Shown: one piece after another, positions 10,400 to 21,410 of the stretch
How the letters are laid out: every line of letters starts with the position of its first letter
Position numbering within the stretch: the stretch's first letter is position 1
Origin: Eulemur rufifrons
Taxonomy: Eukaryota > Chordata > Mammalia > Primates > Lemuridae
Length of the DNA stretch: 64,000 bases
NCBI RefSeq assembly: GCF_041146395.1
Contig: NC_090990.1
Span: forward strand, 40,992,001 to 41,056,000
Direction: 5' to 3'
Translations under genes and position numbers: made by a program
Notes under the pieces: model-generated
The model's input: only the letters and a program-made list of their open reading frames with translations
Databases searched by the model: none
Told to the model about the DNA's origin: nothing

Positions 10400-10492
10400 C
10401 CACTTCTCAGTATTGTTGCGAGGATTAAATGAGGTAACATTTGAAAAACATATAGTTCCTGACACAACAGATGCTCAATAAATGTTAATTCA
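10400..10492 (+). mobile_element. MIR tail
   Basis: TATTGTTGCGAGGATTAAAT, GAGGTAACATTTG and GATGCTCAATAAATGTTAAT mark the 3' half of MIR. Confidence 0.8.
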
Positions 10493-10571
10493 TTCTCCTT
10501 CCTCTTTTCCTCAGAGGACTAATTTCGTGCCTTGAATAGGTTGTCTGTTAAATATTTACCCCATGAATGAA

Positions 10572-10755
10572 TGTGTGCCTCAATTTCCTTATCTGTAAAA
10601 TGGGCTAACAATACTATCTACCCCATGGTTATGGTAAAGATCACCTAAGATAAACAGTGGAAGGCTCTTAGCACAGGACACCATGCTGTGCTTACATGCG
10701 TGTTACATGTGCTTACCTGTGCTTACATGCATGGTAGGTACTCAGTAAAGGTGAG
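10572..10755 (+). mobile_element. MIR with internal tandem duplication
   Basis: TGCCTCAATTTCCTTATCTG and TAAAATGGGCTAACAATACT open a MIR, and GGTAGGTACTCAGTAAAGGT closes it. Between them TGTGCTTACATGCGTG (10687-10702) is repeated as TGTGCTTACATGCATG (10719-10734), lengthening the tail. Confidence 0.75.
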
Positions 10756-11695
10756 CAAAGTGGTGATGGTACTGTTGGTGATGCTGAGGTGGGAAGTACT
10801 GGGGTTGTGGACACTGGGCAGGAAGCTGTTAAACTCTGCTGGAAGGAAGAAGGGAGTCGGTAAAACCTTGACTGTGACCAACACTCATCTTGCCCCAGTG
10901 TCCAACATGGGGTGTAAAGTACCATAAGTGAATCAATGCAGAAATGAGTGAATCTCTCCTATTCAGGAGCATGCTGTCATTCTCACACAGGGCTCCTGCT
11001 CTATCTGTGCCCGGGCAGATGCTGGGTTATACAATTTTGATCGGCACTTTCTACAGCTTAGTGGCTCCTAGGACCAGCTGTTCCACCCTTTCTCCAGATA
11101 GAGTGGTTCTGCTGCTCAGCTACAGATGCAGAAATGAAAACCAAGAGGCTTAGCTGGCCTGAAGTGGTGACTGCTGGAACAAGGGGATACACAAGTCCTC
11201 GGCTGACATCCTGACCCGGAGGCCATGGTCAGGGCTCCAGGACCACACACCCGCGTCTCTGGGGTTGGGCTGTCTACAGTTAGGAGAGGAGCAGGCAGAA
11301 AGAGCAGTGGTCCACAAGACCATTGCAGTGTGAGGATCCCAGTGTAGTCTGATCAGGGCTGGGCACAATGTGGGAGCAGGGAGCAGGGGTGGTTAATCAT
11401 CAGCACTGTGGCTGTCCCTGCACATCCTTCCCTAAAGGGAGCTCTCAGCCTCGACCTCAAAGTGGGGTTATTCGGTGCCTGTCTCTCTCCTTCCAGTCTG
11501 TAGGCTCTTTGAGGGGAAGCCCTGAGTTCCCTCCTTGTGGTTCCTGCAACATCTTCCATGGGATGGTGTAGGTCCAGGATAGGCCTCCACCTCCCTTTCT
11601 AGGTGTACCCCTCAAGCTCCCTATTCTTAGCCTTGCATGTCAGCCAGCCAGACAAGTCCCTGCGTCCCAGGCAGCAGTCCACCTACCCACCTCCT
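10756..11695. other. Unique sequence, nothing recognised
   Basis: Several opposed short frames (10713-10925 minus, 10944-11153 plus, 11150-11368 minus, 11353-11571 both strands) have no shared phase or domain. No repeat is recognised. Confidence 0.45.
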
Positions 11696-11699
11696 TGTC

Positions 11700-11860
11700 C
11701 TATACTGCTTAGCACAAAGAACATGGGCCGCGGGACCAGAGAGACCCATTCCTAAGCCTCCCTAGGACTCATCTCTGAAACTGGGGGACCTGTCTAGCAG
11801 GGGTGTTGCACACATTAGCAATGCTGTACCTCGATCAACCTTAGTAATTATTATTAAGTA
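11700..11860 (+). mobile_element. Diverged MIR fragment
   Basis: AGCACAAAGAACATGGGCCG, CTCATCTCTGAAACTGGGGG and a terminal AATTATTATTA fit a decayed MIR. Confidence 0.4.
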
Positions 11861-12875
11861 AAATATAAATTTTTAGTTAAAACTAAATTCTTTAGCATCA
11901 TAAGCATAGCATTCAACTTCAAAAAAAAAAAAAAAAAATAGAAAACAAAAAACTGCAATCTCAACCTGCAAACGAGTAGAGATAACACTTGTTTAAAATA
12001 TCTGACATTCAGGTTTCTACTTCTGTAGTGGTTGAGCACAGTGTTTTCTCCCAAGCACGGTCCACTAAGGTTCTATCATTGAGGCTGATGCACAGGAAGG
12101 CACCACAAGATGCAAATGCTGCAGTTTGTTCTTCCAGAAAGTTTTTAAATGCCTTGGCTGTTGTGCAGGGGGTTCAGGGATGTCCTAGGGTCATAGTTTC
12201 CAAGCCCCAAAAGAGACACATGGATCAGTTCAGCTTTCTCACCTCTCAGTCTTGAGGAAGCAAGTGGAGATGTGATAAACTAGAAGCAACAGTATCTTTG
12301 CTCCCCCGGAAAAGCATCACCCTGGTTTTCACTGTGGAGACTATTGATTTTTAGCACTGCTTTCTTTAATGTGCTAGTTATCTGTGAGCCCGGGTGGGAC
12401 ATTAGGATCCTCGTGCTTCTATTACATATCAGTTTGTCTGCTCTGTTTATCCCATTTATCAGAGTAAAATTCATTAGCTGAGAGATTGAGTTCCTTCTGT
12501 TTTCTGGTTCTCCAAGGTGTTCAGGGTTGAAGACGTTGGGAGCCCGTGGACACTAGCTGCTAGGCTGCCATGGCTGTGCTGCCATGAAAAGGCATGGGAC
12601 AGTGAGTGTGGATAGGGATGCTGGGCTCTCCCCTTCTTCATGCTGTGCTGAAGCAGCGGTCATTAAAAATCGGCAGCTGGGAGGATTTCACTTACAGCCA
12701 CTGGAAACCAGGAAGCTCCGCCCGTGCCTCTCTGAACCCCACAATTACTGTTCGTCCTAAGATTTAGTATCTGACAAACATTTATTGACCTCCTCCAGGA
12801 AGGTCAATTCTTGTGCCAGGAATTGACTGTCCTAGGCTCTTCCTCTAGGCCTCTTCCCACACTATCTCTTTGGCT
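11861..12875. other. Unique sequence with an A18 tract
   Basis: A run of 18 A lies at 11921-11938, without an identifiable SINE body before it. A small inverted repeat, GTCAATTC against GAATTGAC, lies near 12803-12827. No exon or RNA gene is recognised. Confidence 0.45.
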
Positions 12876-12879
12876 GTGG

Positions 12880-13392
12880 AATATCTGTCTTCTTTTCCTG
12901 TGCTTGTTGAAGTGCTGCTTCTCCTTTAAGATCCAGGTTGGATGGGATGGTCCCTCCTTGTGCTCCCTTAGCACTCTATATGCTTCTTGAGTGTGGGAGC
13001 ACACACATTCTATGCAACTTCAACGGAAGGGTCTAGTCTGTGACTGCTTTGTAGAGACCCCCTTCCGGGAGTGTTTTCCCTCTGCTCAATCCCTTTCCTT
13101 CTGGTTAATGTCTCCGTGGTCTTTAGCTCTAAGCTGAGCCGTGACTTACCCAGGAGGCCTTTCCTGACCCCGTGTGCTGCATGGGGCTGCCCTCCTCTGT
13201 GCGAGCCCACTGGGCTGCTTCTCACCATGGTCTCCAATCATTTGCTCAGTTGCCTCTCCTCCCTGCTAGGAAGTCAGTTCTGGGGAGGCAGAAAAGCTGC
13301 TTGTTTTGTTTACTGCTGTATTCCAGGTACCAATCCCCCTACAGGCCCATAGTAAGTGCTCAACAAATATTGAACGTATGAATGAATGGGAA
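12880..13392 (+). mobile_element. L2 3' region, two segments
   Basis: CTCCTTTAAGATCCAGGTTG and TGTGCTCCCTTAGCACTCTA belong to the L2 3' region. The segment from about 13130 repeats the module (CAGGAGGCCTTTCCTGACCC) and ends in GGCCCATAGTAAGTGCTCAA and ATGAATGAATG. Two partial L2 copies, or one with a duplication, are present. The 92-93 codon frames here are artefacts of L2. Confidence 0.7.
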
Positions 13393-13394
13393 CA

Positions 13395-13545
13395 TCTGGG
13401 TTTAGGTCCCAGTGCTGCCCCTTATTGGCCGTATGACCTTGGAAAAATCAGTCTTCTGCTTGGAACCATAATTTCTTCGTTGCTAAGGGAACGAGTAATC
13501 GCCAGGATCCCTCCCAGCTCTGACATCCTGCTATCTTGCCACCTC
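13395..13545 (+). mobile_element. MIR3-like fragment
   Basis: GGCCGTATGACCTTGGAAAA in the core and CCTCCCAGCTCTGACATCCT at the end; the latter is the MIR3-type 3' end. Confidence 0.65.
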
Positions 13546-13970
13546 TTTGACCTGCTATCTACAGCCCACGGCCAGCGAGCATGAGTCATGCCTCAAGAAC
13601 TTCAGGCACTTTCTTACTCCAAGGATTGTACATTCTTTAGAGGACCTTTCACTCTCCAAATATTATCTTTCTGATGTGGCCCTTGGCAGCGTCATGGATC
13701 CCTCCAGCTCACGCAGGTCGGGTCCCTTGATGGAAGCAGGCTGGGTCAGCGTAGATGCCTTACCTACTCTCTCTCTTCCTGGCAGTCCTGCATTCCCATG
13801 AGGGTTCCCCAAAGGGGTGGAATAAGCCGAGCCTGTGATGGAGCACGCTGTATGCTGACGCAGCCCGAGGGGCGGGGGAGCTGTGACTCAGTGTTTGTGA
13901 AATGTTAGCTCAGGGGGTGAGTAAGACCAGACCAGGGGTGTGTGTTTTGGGAAGTGGTGAGTCGAGCTAA
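13546..13970. other. Unique sequence, nothing recognised
   Basis: No repeat or exon is recognised. GCTGTGACTCAGTGTTTGTG near 13880 and an adjacent GGGGCGGGG box are the only notable motifs. Confidence 0.4.
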
Positions 13971-13971
13971 C

Positions 13972-14105
13972 TGGAGTTGGAGCCCAAAGGCTGAGGTTCA
14001 TTCCCGCCACGGCTGTTCCCACTTCTTAGCTGTGCCCCTTGACATGCGATTTAACCTCTCTGAACCCAGGTTTCTTTATCTGTAAAACAGCTACCCTAAC
14101 GGTCA
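13972..14105 (+). mobile_element. MIR
   Basis: TTCCCACTTCTTAGCTGTGC, TTTAACCTCTCTGAACCCAG and TTTATCTGTAAAACAGC follow the MIR core in order. Confidence 0.75.
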
Positions 14106-14154
14106 GCCTACTCACCCCCTAGCAAGACTTAGAAGTGCTGGAGGGAACACGTTT

Positions 14155-14235
14155 TTACCAAATATGTACTATGTGACACACACTTCACATCTGATATTTA
14201 ATCTAATCCTGCGTGGTCGTGGAGTGAGGTAAGAT
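14155..14235 (-). mobile_element. MIR fragment
   Basis: AATATGTACTATGTGACACA and TATTTAATCTAATCCTGCGT match the reversed MIR tail. Confidence 0.6.
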
Positions 14236-15325
14236 TCCGGCCTCACCTCTGGGTTTCTGTACAGCAGCATTTCCCCAGTTGTGTGTTGGAACACTCCTTT
14301 CTGCCTGGAGCACTCTTTTCTATCTAAGGTTAGGAAATTAGGATTGTTGATCATATTTGTTTAATTTGTTGTAATCCCACATTCCCCCTAATCAAGTAGG
14401 ACTGTAGCATGTACTATAGTAATATGTACCCTTTGGAAACCAGTGGTATAAAGTAATTAGGATTTTAAGTGGAAGGGTCTAGACACCCCACGACTCTCAG
14501 TTTTATGCTCATCAGGCTGGAGTTGGGCTCCCCGATGTTCCAGTTGTTAGACAGGGCAGCCCTCTCCCCAGATAGGATCCTGGAAGGCGATGATGCCTGG
14601 GTTATCACCAGCGGGGGTCTTCCTCTCGATGCCAATGTCGTGAAGGATTCCTCATTTTCATTTTGTCTTGAAATTGTCAAGTCTTCCAATCTAATTGATA
14701 AGGTGCTTTTTAAAATCTCATACATATATTGATGATCAAGAAATCACTGATTTATGAAATGACAGTGAGAAAAGTGCCAAGAGGATTGGACTGGCCTTAC
14801 TAGGTAGCCCTTAGTCTTAAAAAAATGCTAAAGTGGTTTATTGCTGATTTGTTTACAGCACCAGGTCTCTGAGTTGGAGTGTGGTTCCTAAAGATGTAGT
14901 GTGTGCTCTGAACCGGCGACCAGGTGTGTGCAGTTTCTCTCACTGACGGCGTGCTTTATATGGGAAACAAGAGGTAGAGGTGGCAGGGCCGCCTGCTCTG
15001 CTACCCAATGCCCCGCTCGTGCAAATGTTGCTTTGCACACCTGTGACTCAGGGCTCAGGGGGAGGTCTCAGTACCCAACAGAGACACCCTTTCATTGGGC
15101 GCACAACAATGGTTCCATTGGGTAGGACGCTGAACTGCTACGTGCCTACTTCAGGCCTGTGATTATGATTTCTAGGGTGATCAATCCTGATTATCAAGGG
15201 CTAACAAAATTGCTAACAAAATTGGGCAGAGGGGAGTATATCTGGAATTCAGAAGTTCCTCTGTGAGGTCTTCTACATTTTTTTACATTGAGGAATTAAC
15301 AAAAAAGGAAGACTGCTAAGTCTCC
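14236..15325. other. Unique sequence with a 12 bp tandem duplication
   Basis: GCTAACAAAATT is repeated exactly at 15200-15211 and 15212-15223. Opposed frames at 14465-14732 cover the same DNA on both strands and show no domain. No repeat family is recognised. Confidence 0.45.
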
Positions 15326-15329
15326 ATAC

Positions 15330-15735
15330 TGGTAAGACCATCAGTGGCTTGGATTCCTCAAGAATGGGGATTTGGTTTGGGTCACCCATGAAGTCAAGAT
15401 CTCTGATCAGCTGAGATGCTGGCTGAGAGCAGAGCAAAGCTGATATTTGTGTCTTTCTTTCTCCACCACTCTTCCTAGCTATGGTTTCATGATGTGTGAC
15501 AGGACGTCCAGCTCTGGGGCAGAGCGGATCTGTGCGGGTGAAGGCAGAAAGGGCCGTTTCCACCTGTGCTCAGCAGCAGACGCCACGGTCGGCTTCTCCG
15601 CGGGCCGAGCTTTGGGGCATCATTCTTCAGGCTTTTCCTGAACTTGTCTGCTGGCCTCCCAATATCTTTCAGATAAACCTGTCTTCTGCTTAACCAGCCC
15701 GGATCAGCTTCTGTTCTGGCAGCAAGAAAATTTCA
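15330..15735 (+). mobile_element. LTR-like element, family uncertain
   Basis: ATGATGTGTGACAGGACGTC, TTCAGATAAACCTGTCTTCT and TTAACCAGCCCGGATCAGCT have the layout of an old LTR 3' part with a degenerate polyadenylation signal. Termini are not resolved. Confidence 0.4.
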
Positions 15736-15769
15736 CATATAGAAATTGAAATAGTAGTAATAATAACAA

Positions 15770-15960
15770 CAAAGGAAAACCTTTACTGAGCACCTACTGT
15801 GTGCCACGCACCATGTTATATGCTAGATACACATTATTTCATTTCCTCGTTACAAATTTAGGGTATTTTCACTTCCTTGTTCTGTGTTGTTTCTTTAGTA
15901 GAGGAGGTACCTGAGGATTACAGAGATCTCAAAATTGTCCAAGTACATCATTTAGGAATG
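15770..15960 (-). mobile_element. MIR
   Basis: TTTACTGAGCACCTACTGTG, ACGCACCATGTTATATGCTA and CACATTATTTCATTTCCTCG follow reversed MIR. The distal part is diverged. Confidence 0.7.
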
Positions 15961-16379
15961 TGTGTCTGTGAAGCTTGAAAGGTAGCAGAAAACAAGTCAT
16001 GTAAGGCTTTGCATGCCTGACTAAGGAGTCAACATGACAAAATAATGTTTTAGACTTTTTATCAATGGAAATTTTAAAACATGCATGAAAAGAGAGAATG
16101 ATGTGAGGGACCTCTGTGCACCCGCCCACCTAGTTTCAGCAAATCGTCAAGATACTTAATAGTTTTTGCTTTGTGCTATCAGTTTAAGTATAGGAGATAG
16201 CTCGCCCTACCGAGTTTTCTTGAATGTTGTGAGGTTTTAGAGTTTTGAGTTGACTGTATTCATGAGAGCAATATTAATTATAATTTATATTAAATTCTCA
16301 AACTATATAAAATTTAAAACTTTAGTGTATCAAAATATCATTAGAAATTAAAAGGCAAACAATACACTATGAAATTTAT

Positions 16380-16956
16380 TTGCCACAGATGGGATAGTTT
16401 AAAAATATATTTATTTATATCAAGAGTTCATGCATGGTGATAGTAACATCATCAAATGTAGGAGAAAAGTGGATCAAAGGTGTGACCAGGCAATTCTCAG
16501 AAAAAGAAGCAACATTATCAAACTGACTAGTAATCAAAGCAATAGAAACAGAAAAAGCTATTTTCACTGATAAAATGAAAGAATTAAAACATAGGTATTC
16601 ATATTCTGCCGAAGCAAGGATAACTTGGTGTACTTCTATTGGAAACTAATTTGACAAAGTGTGTTATGGACTTAAAGAAATTTGTATCCTTTGATCCAAA
16701 AATTCTACCAAGAGAATTTTCTCCTTAATGAAATTATGAGAGGTGTGGAAAAAATTTCTATACAAAGAATCTCATCATAGCATGATTTATAAGAGCAAAA
16801 ATATCAGGGGGAACCCCCAAAGCCTAATCAACAATAAAAGAATGGAGAATGGTTTTGTAAATTATGGTGCATAGACAGAATATTATAGAATCATTTTCTT
16901 TGGCAAATGGTTATATATGTAAAGTATGATATCATTTACATAAAATTTACCTCTTT

Positions 16957-16989
<33 letters not shown>

Positions 16990-17165
16990 TTACAATAATA
17001 CATTGGAGAGAAATACAGCAACATGTTAACAGTGTTAATCTCTGGGTTGTGAAATTATGGGTGCTTTTATTTTTCTTTTTATTTTTTTCTGTATTTTCTT
17101 CTTATTTCCTAAGGAATGTATATTCCCCTTCAGATTTAGAAAAGAAACTTAAAAATTGACTTAAA
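16380..17165 (+). mobile_element. Ancient L1 3' end (L1ME-like)
   Basis: The sequence follows the end of L1 ORF2 into the 3' UTR: AAATTCTACCAAGAGAATTT, GCATGATTTATAAGAGCAAA, CAACAATAAAAGAATGGAGA, ATTATGGTGCATAGACAGAA, then GTTAACAGTGTTAATCTCTG and GTGAAATTATGGGTGCTTTT. No long frame survives. A (CA)14 microsatellite at 16961-16988 interrupts it where the consensus has a short AC stretch. Confidence 0.75.
16961..16988. repeat. (CA)14 microsatellite
   Basis: Fourteen uninterrupted CA units within the L1 3' UTR. Confidence 0.97.
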
Positions 17166-17304
17166 ATAATGCTTTCCAGCAAAAAAACTTCATAACTTTA
17201 TTATTGGGAACCAAATGAAATGAACAGTGTAAATGGTTGTTTATTATGAACACTAATGACAATTATTCAGTAATTACTATATGTAATAATACTGATAATA
17301 GCAA

Positions 17305-17536
17305 TGATTGAGTACTTATTATATGTAAGATATTTAGTTAAACAGTTTTGTTTATAATATCAATTGCTGGCTGCCTCGTATAATTATAGCAGGGATTTTA
17401 ATCATTCCCATTGTACAGGTGAGAAAACCAAGACTCCTAGTGAGTAGGCCAGTGGCTTGCTCAAAGTCACAGAGCCTTAACTGGTGGAGCCAGGGCTCAC
17501 ACTAGGTTTATTTGACACCAGGGCCCCTGTTCTTCC
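17305..17536 (-). mobile_element. MIR
   Basis: GAGTACTTATTATATGTAAG, CATTCCCATTGTACAGGTGA, GTCACAGAGCCTTAACTGGT and CACCAGGGCCCCTGTTCTT cover most of reversed MIR. Confidence 0.75.
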
Positions 17537-18185
17537 CCACTTGAAGTCACTGGTGAATGCACTTCCCTCATGGACAGCATGAGATGGCTCATGGGACAGC
17601 CCTTCCAAAGTGGGGCACGTGGGTCCCAGCTTAGGGCCTGCCAGAAGCTGAGTCCAGCCTTGTTTGATGGTTAGAATCAATTAGTTGTCAGAGCACCAGT
17701 TAGAAAAGAAAATCCAATTTTCTCTGAAATTGAGGAAAAGAGGCTTTCCTCCCCATTTCTTTCAATGAAAACAGGGAAGAACCCACAAGCAAATTGAGGT
17801 GCCGTATGCTGACCTGTTCCTAAACAAAGCTTCTGTTATCCGTTCTCTCGGTCTCCGTGCCTGACCCAGAAGGATGCTGTTTTCTTCTTTAGAAATATTA
17901 GTATCTTCAAGCTGGTTACCAGCAAGGCCTCCAGGTCTGAGTGTCTTTTCTACCACCTTCCTGTGACTGTGATTCTCCATGAAGTGTTTATATTTAACTC
18001 ACAGAGTGCAGCAGTATTTTTCTCATTTTTCCAATTCTTAGAAAAGAGCGGTATGTGGGCTAGGTCACTTTGGTCTCCAAGACCCAGCCACACCTTGCAG
18101 GGTTGGATTGGTGATAGTGTGTAGAAGCCTATTGTTCTGTAGACTCCATGCCGACAGGACAATGCCAGCCTAGTCCCCAGATGTG
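17537..18185. other. Unique sequence, nothing recognised
   Basis: Minus-strand frames 17477-17680, 17762-17980 and 17950-18216 have no domain. No repeat is seen. Confidence 0.45.
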
Positions 18186-18187
18186 TC

Positions 18188-18262
18188 TCCATTTCTTGGC
18201 ATGGTGCCCTGCACATAGCAGGTACTCAGCAGATCTGTGATGAGCGACAGTATGAATGGATG
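18188..18262 (+). mobile_element. L2 terminal tail
   Basis: GCATGGTGCCCTGCACATAG, CAGGTACTCAGCAGATCTGT and a terminal ATGAATGGATGAA. Confidence 0.65.
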
Positions 18263-18319
18263 AACATAGCACACAGCACACTGGGGAAGAGAGTAGGCAC
18301 TCAGCAAACCCTAGCAGGA

Positions 18320-18432
18320 TTCCCCACTGCCTGCTGCTCTCTGGCCCTCAGTGCACGTATCCGTATTACCAAGGGTTTGTGCGAGCTGGTCTCTCGGGTC
18401 CTCTCCAGCTCTGACATTCCGTGCCTGTATCT
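18320..18432 (+). mobile_element. MIR3-like fragment
   Basis: GGTCCTCTCCAGCTCTGACA at 18398 matches the MIR3 3' end; the upstream half is weak. Confidence 0.4.
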
Positions 18433-18940
18433 AAATACTCCTGACCTGGGACTTAGGGAGGAAAAACGATCTCAACACGTGCACAGAATTATTTGATGTG
18501 TTCTCCATGTGAGCTGAAGCGCCTGCCCCTCCCGTGCTCCATCTTGGCCTCTGTTTCTCACACGTCAGCCTGCAACATCTGTCAGGGGCGCGGCGTGCCA
18601 GGATGACTCTTGCTGCAAGCATGTCCTTGGAAAGCTCTGGACATAGGGAGCCTGCCGGGAGTTTATGCAACATGCCAAGTGGCCAGAGGACTGTGTGCAA
18701 AGGGCTCTGATCCCATGGCCGTCAGCCTGGTATGACCACTCACGGTGACTCCACTGATTGTCACACACAGTTTGCAAACTCTGCAGGACAGAGAGACCAC
18801 GGTGAAAGGGACAGGAAAAATTCTGCCTCTACTTTATATACATTTTGGTGTTATTCCCCTTCTTATTCTTAAAAGGAAAGATTTGAGATGGCTGACCCAA
18901 ATATGAAAAGTATGAAAAATAAACGAAGAAATCAGGATGA
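18433..18940. other. Unique sequence, nothing recognised
   Basis: Overlapping minus frames at 18431-18777 lack any domain signature. No repeat is recognised. Confidence 0.4.
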
Positions 18941-18944
18941 AGGA

Positions 18945-19444
18945 TGTAGAGGAGAAAATATTTCTTCCTTATCCATCACAAGGTTTATGGAAGACACCCC
19001 AATAACAAAGACAGGTTAACAGGAGAAAAGCATAACCAATTTGTTTAATGTAAGTTTTACATGACACAGGAGCCTTCAGAAATGAAGATCCAAAGCCCCA
19101 GGGAGGACTATTTTTATGGCCAGTCAGGCAGATGTAAGATTGGAGGACAGAAGGGTATGTTCTAAGGGTAAGAAATGGGAGGAACTTAGCAAGGCCTGTT
19201 GGTTCAGATTCTTTTTGGCCTCTGGGTATAGGGCAGGGCACCTCCGGAATGAGGGTCTTATCGCCTACCTCCAGGGGAGCTGGGTCATCAGAGAATTCTT
19301 CCATGGCCTGCGTCAGGGGAAAAAGGGCAGAAAAGGTCAGAGAGGGACTGTCCTGATTCTGCAGTCTTCTCGAGTTCCTTCAACTTAAAATATTCAACAT
19401 GTCAAGGTGCCGTACTTTGGGGTATTGTGCTCTGGGCCCTGACA
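18945..19444 (-). mobile_element. LTR of the same family as 8374-8963
   Basis: Read on the minus strand it starts TGTCAGGGCCCAGAGC at 19444, carries ATACCCCAAAG and GGCCAAAAAGAATCTGAACC, then CTCCTGTGTCATGTAAAACT, and ends CTCCTCTACA at 18945. These blocks occur in the same order in the LTR at 8374. The flanks AGGA and TGGG do not form a clear duplication. The 111-codon minus frame 18969-19304 is LTR sequence, not a gene. Confidence 0.8.
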
Positions 19445-19454
19445 TGGGAGAATA

Positions 19455-19860
19455 AGACTTGCTGGGGGCTTCTGCTTGTCCCTGCGGGCCCACTTGCTGT
19501 CCTGCTCTCTGCCCTGGGCGCTGATTGTGTGGCCTACATCTGGGTCCCTGCTGGCTTTGGCTAGGGGAACACCAGTGGGAGATCGGAGGGAGGAGAGGGG
19601 TGAGGTCGTGAGGTCACTTTGGGTGGCCTGTGACCTTCCATAGAGGACACGAATCCTCTCAAGGTGAACTTCTCCGTAAGACTCTGTCTTTGACCCCTGG
19701 AACTAGGGGTGAATCTGCATGTTACTGGCCCCTGGTCACAGGCCTGTCTGTTGTACCTGCAGCCCTCACCTCCGTAAATAGCCCTGTTGTAAATAAACCC
19801 TTCTTGAATTGCCCAAATTTGAGTGCGCCATCTGTTCCCTGTTAGGACTCTGATACATAA
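19455..19860 (+). mobile_element. Unclassified retroposon/LTR-like element, copy A
   Basis: GGCTTTGGCTAGGGGAACAC followed by GGGAGATCGGAGGGAGGAGA, then a 3' end with GTAAATAGCCCTGTTGTAAA, TTGAGTGCGCCATCTGTTCC and GGACTCTGATACATA. A diverged copy with the same module order is at 52900-53290. I recognise it as a dispersed mammalian repeat but cannot name it. Confidence 0.5.
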
Positions 19861-19936
19861 GGATAGAAAAAAAAAGGTGTAGTCAGAAATAATGCTCATA
19901 AATGAAACACAAATTGTAGCACCCTGTATATGTGCC

Positions 19937-19955
19937 AAAAAAAAAAAAAAAAAAA
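19937..19955. repeat. A19 tract
   Basis: A run of 19 A followed by GAAAAAGAAAATG. Read on the opposite strand it creates the Phe-rich stretch of the 184-codon minus frame 19561-20115, which is therefore not credible as a gene. Confidence 0.9.
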
Positions 19956-20132
19956 GAAAAAGAAAATGAAAAAACAGGTGCTTGCGTGCGTCTGTGCTAC
20001 CCATTTGTCCGTGAGCTTCGTAGTGACCAAAGCAACAGAACCACAGGGAGATCTCTAGGTATCTCTTCTTCCCACCAGGGCCTAAGGACCTTCCTAAATA
20101 AAATGCTCTTCCCATCGCTCCCCATTATCTTG

Positions 20133-20544
20133 TGCTGTGGATTGAATTGTGTCCCCCAAAATGGTAAGTTTAAGTCTTAACCACAAGCACCTATGAATAT
20201 GGCCTTATTTGGAAATAGGGTCTTTGCAGATGTAATCACGTTAAGACAAGCTCATAGTCAAGTGGGATGGACCTCTTGACTATGAGAAGAGGGAAATTTG
20301 TACACAGAGACAGACAGGGAGAATGCCATGCACAGGTAGGGGCAGGGACTGGAGTGACGCACAACTAGAAGTTAAGAGAGAGGCATGGAATGGATTCTCC
20401 AGCAGAGCCTCCAGAAGGAACCAACCCCACTGACACCTTGATCTTGAACTTCTAGTCTCCAGAACTCTGACAGAATAAGTTCCTGTAATTTTAAGCTGCC
20501 CAGTTGGTGGCAAATTGTTATGGCAGCCCCGGAAATCTAATACA
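20133..20544 (+). mobile_element. MLT1 LTR (MLT1C/D-like)
   Basis: Starts TGCTGTGGATTGAATTGTGT with CCCCCAAAATGG, has TATTTGGAAATAGGGTCTTT, CTAGTCTCCAGAACTCTGAC and TGTTATGGCAGCCCCGGAAA, and ends CTAATACA. Almost the full element is present. Flanking pentamers TCTTG and CTTTG are only weakly similar. It lies in an L2. Confidence 0.93.
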
Positions 20545-20549
20545 CTTTG

Positions 20550-20962
20550 AAGCAGCACCAAGGCTCTTCGCGATCTGGCTGTGCCTGCCTGCTAGCTTCA
20601 TCTGCCACCGTTGACTTGCTTCCCTTTTTCTCTGGGAAAGCTATTTTTTCTGTGCTATTTCAGATTCCCTAGCCTTTTGGCTGTATTCTTATCACTGCCT
20701 GAAATGTCTCTTCCACTTTTCACCAGGATAGATTCAGCTCAGGCTCTACTTTCCCAGGAGCCCTTCCCTGTGTCTCCCGGCTGCGGTGGGTCCATCTCCT
20801 TTGGACTCCGTATCATTGATAATATCAATAGGTAGCTGCTGCATTTGCTTCCCTCCCTCAACAGTAACTTCCTCAAGGGCAAGGTCTTGCTCATCTCTGC
20901 ATCTCCAGGGTCAAGAACAGTGCCTGGCCCATAGTAGGTGCCCAATCAGTGTTTACAGATGT
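20550..20962 (+). mobile_element. L2 3' region
   Basis: GCTCTTCGCGATCTGGCTGT, ACTTTCCCAGGAGCCCTTCC, CTTCCTCAAGGGCAAGGTCT, GAACAGTGCCTGGCCCATAG and TAGGTGCCCAATCAGTGTTT run in L2 order to its terminus. Confidence 0.82.
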
Positions 20963-20971
20963 CCTCAGCAT

Positions 20972-21157
20972 GGCATTTGTTTGGTACCTGCTACAAGCCA
21001 GGCACTTTTCTAGGCACTTCACATGCATTTGATTTGGGATGAGGAAACCGAGGCTTGCACAGGGTATTTTCTAAGTTATGTGCCTGTAAATGATGGAACT
21101 GGAATTGAAATTAGGTCTGTCTGACACTACAGTCTATGCTCTTCCATTCGAACCTGC
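20972..21157 (-). mobile_element. MIR
   Basis: GGTACCTGCTACAAGCCAGG, CACTTTTCTAGGCACTTCAC, GATGAGGAAACCGAGGCTTG and GTCTGTCTGACACTACAGTC cover most of reversed MIR. Confidence 0.82.
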
Positions 21158-21339
21158 TTCCTTTTTTTACATTGGACAGGCAAAGAGGGGCCAGGTTAGA
21201 AAGGGTCTAAATGCTACATTTTTGTCCATAACAAACCAGTCTTGAGCAATCAGCTTGGAGCCTTGCATGGATGTTGATCAGGTGATTGTGTATGTATTAA
21301 ATCTCTTTCTGTTTTTGCTCAGCAAGCAGAAGTGTTTCT

Positions 21340-21410
21340 TTCAGTTTTTCTTTTCTCTCTCTTTCTTTCTTTCTTTTTCTTTCTTTCTTTTCTTTTCTTT
21401 TTTTTTTTTT
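21340..21410. repeat. (CTTT)n and T-rich tract
   Basis: Degenerate CTTT/TTCTT repeats ending in a T run. They adjoin the Alu monomer in reverse orientation and probably grew from its poly(A) tail. They produce the Phe/Ser-rich part of frame 21255-21632. Confidence 0.9.

Noticed and set aside
11921..11938. A18 tract as the tail of a processed pseudogene or SINE
   Set aside because: The preceding sequence matches no SINE or spliced cDNA that I recognise, and no target duplication flanks it.
16961..16988. Regular short repeats as a CRISPR-like or other array
   Set aside because: It is a plain CA microsatellite in a mammalian L1. No spaced repeats occur anywhere in the window.
19561..20115. 184-codon minus-strand frame
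   Set aside because: It reads through an A19 tract (poly-Phe) and an unclassified repeat; no domain is recognisable.
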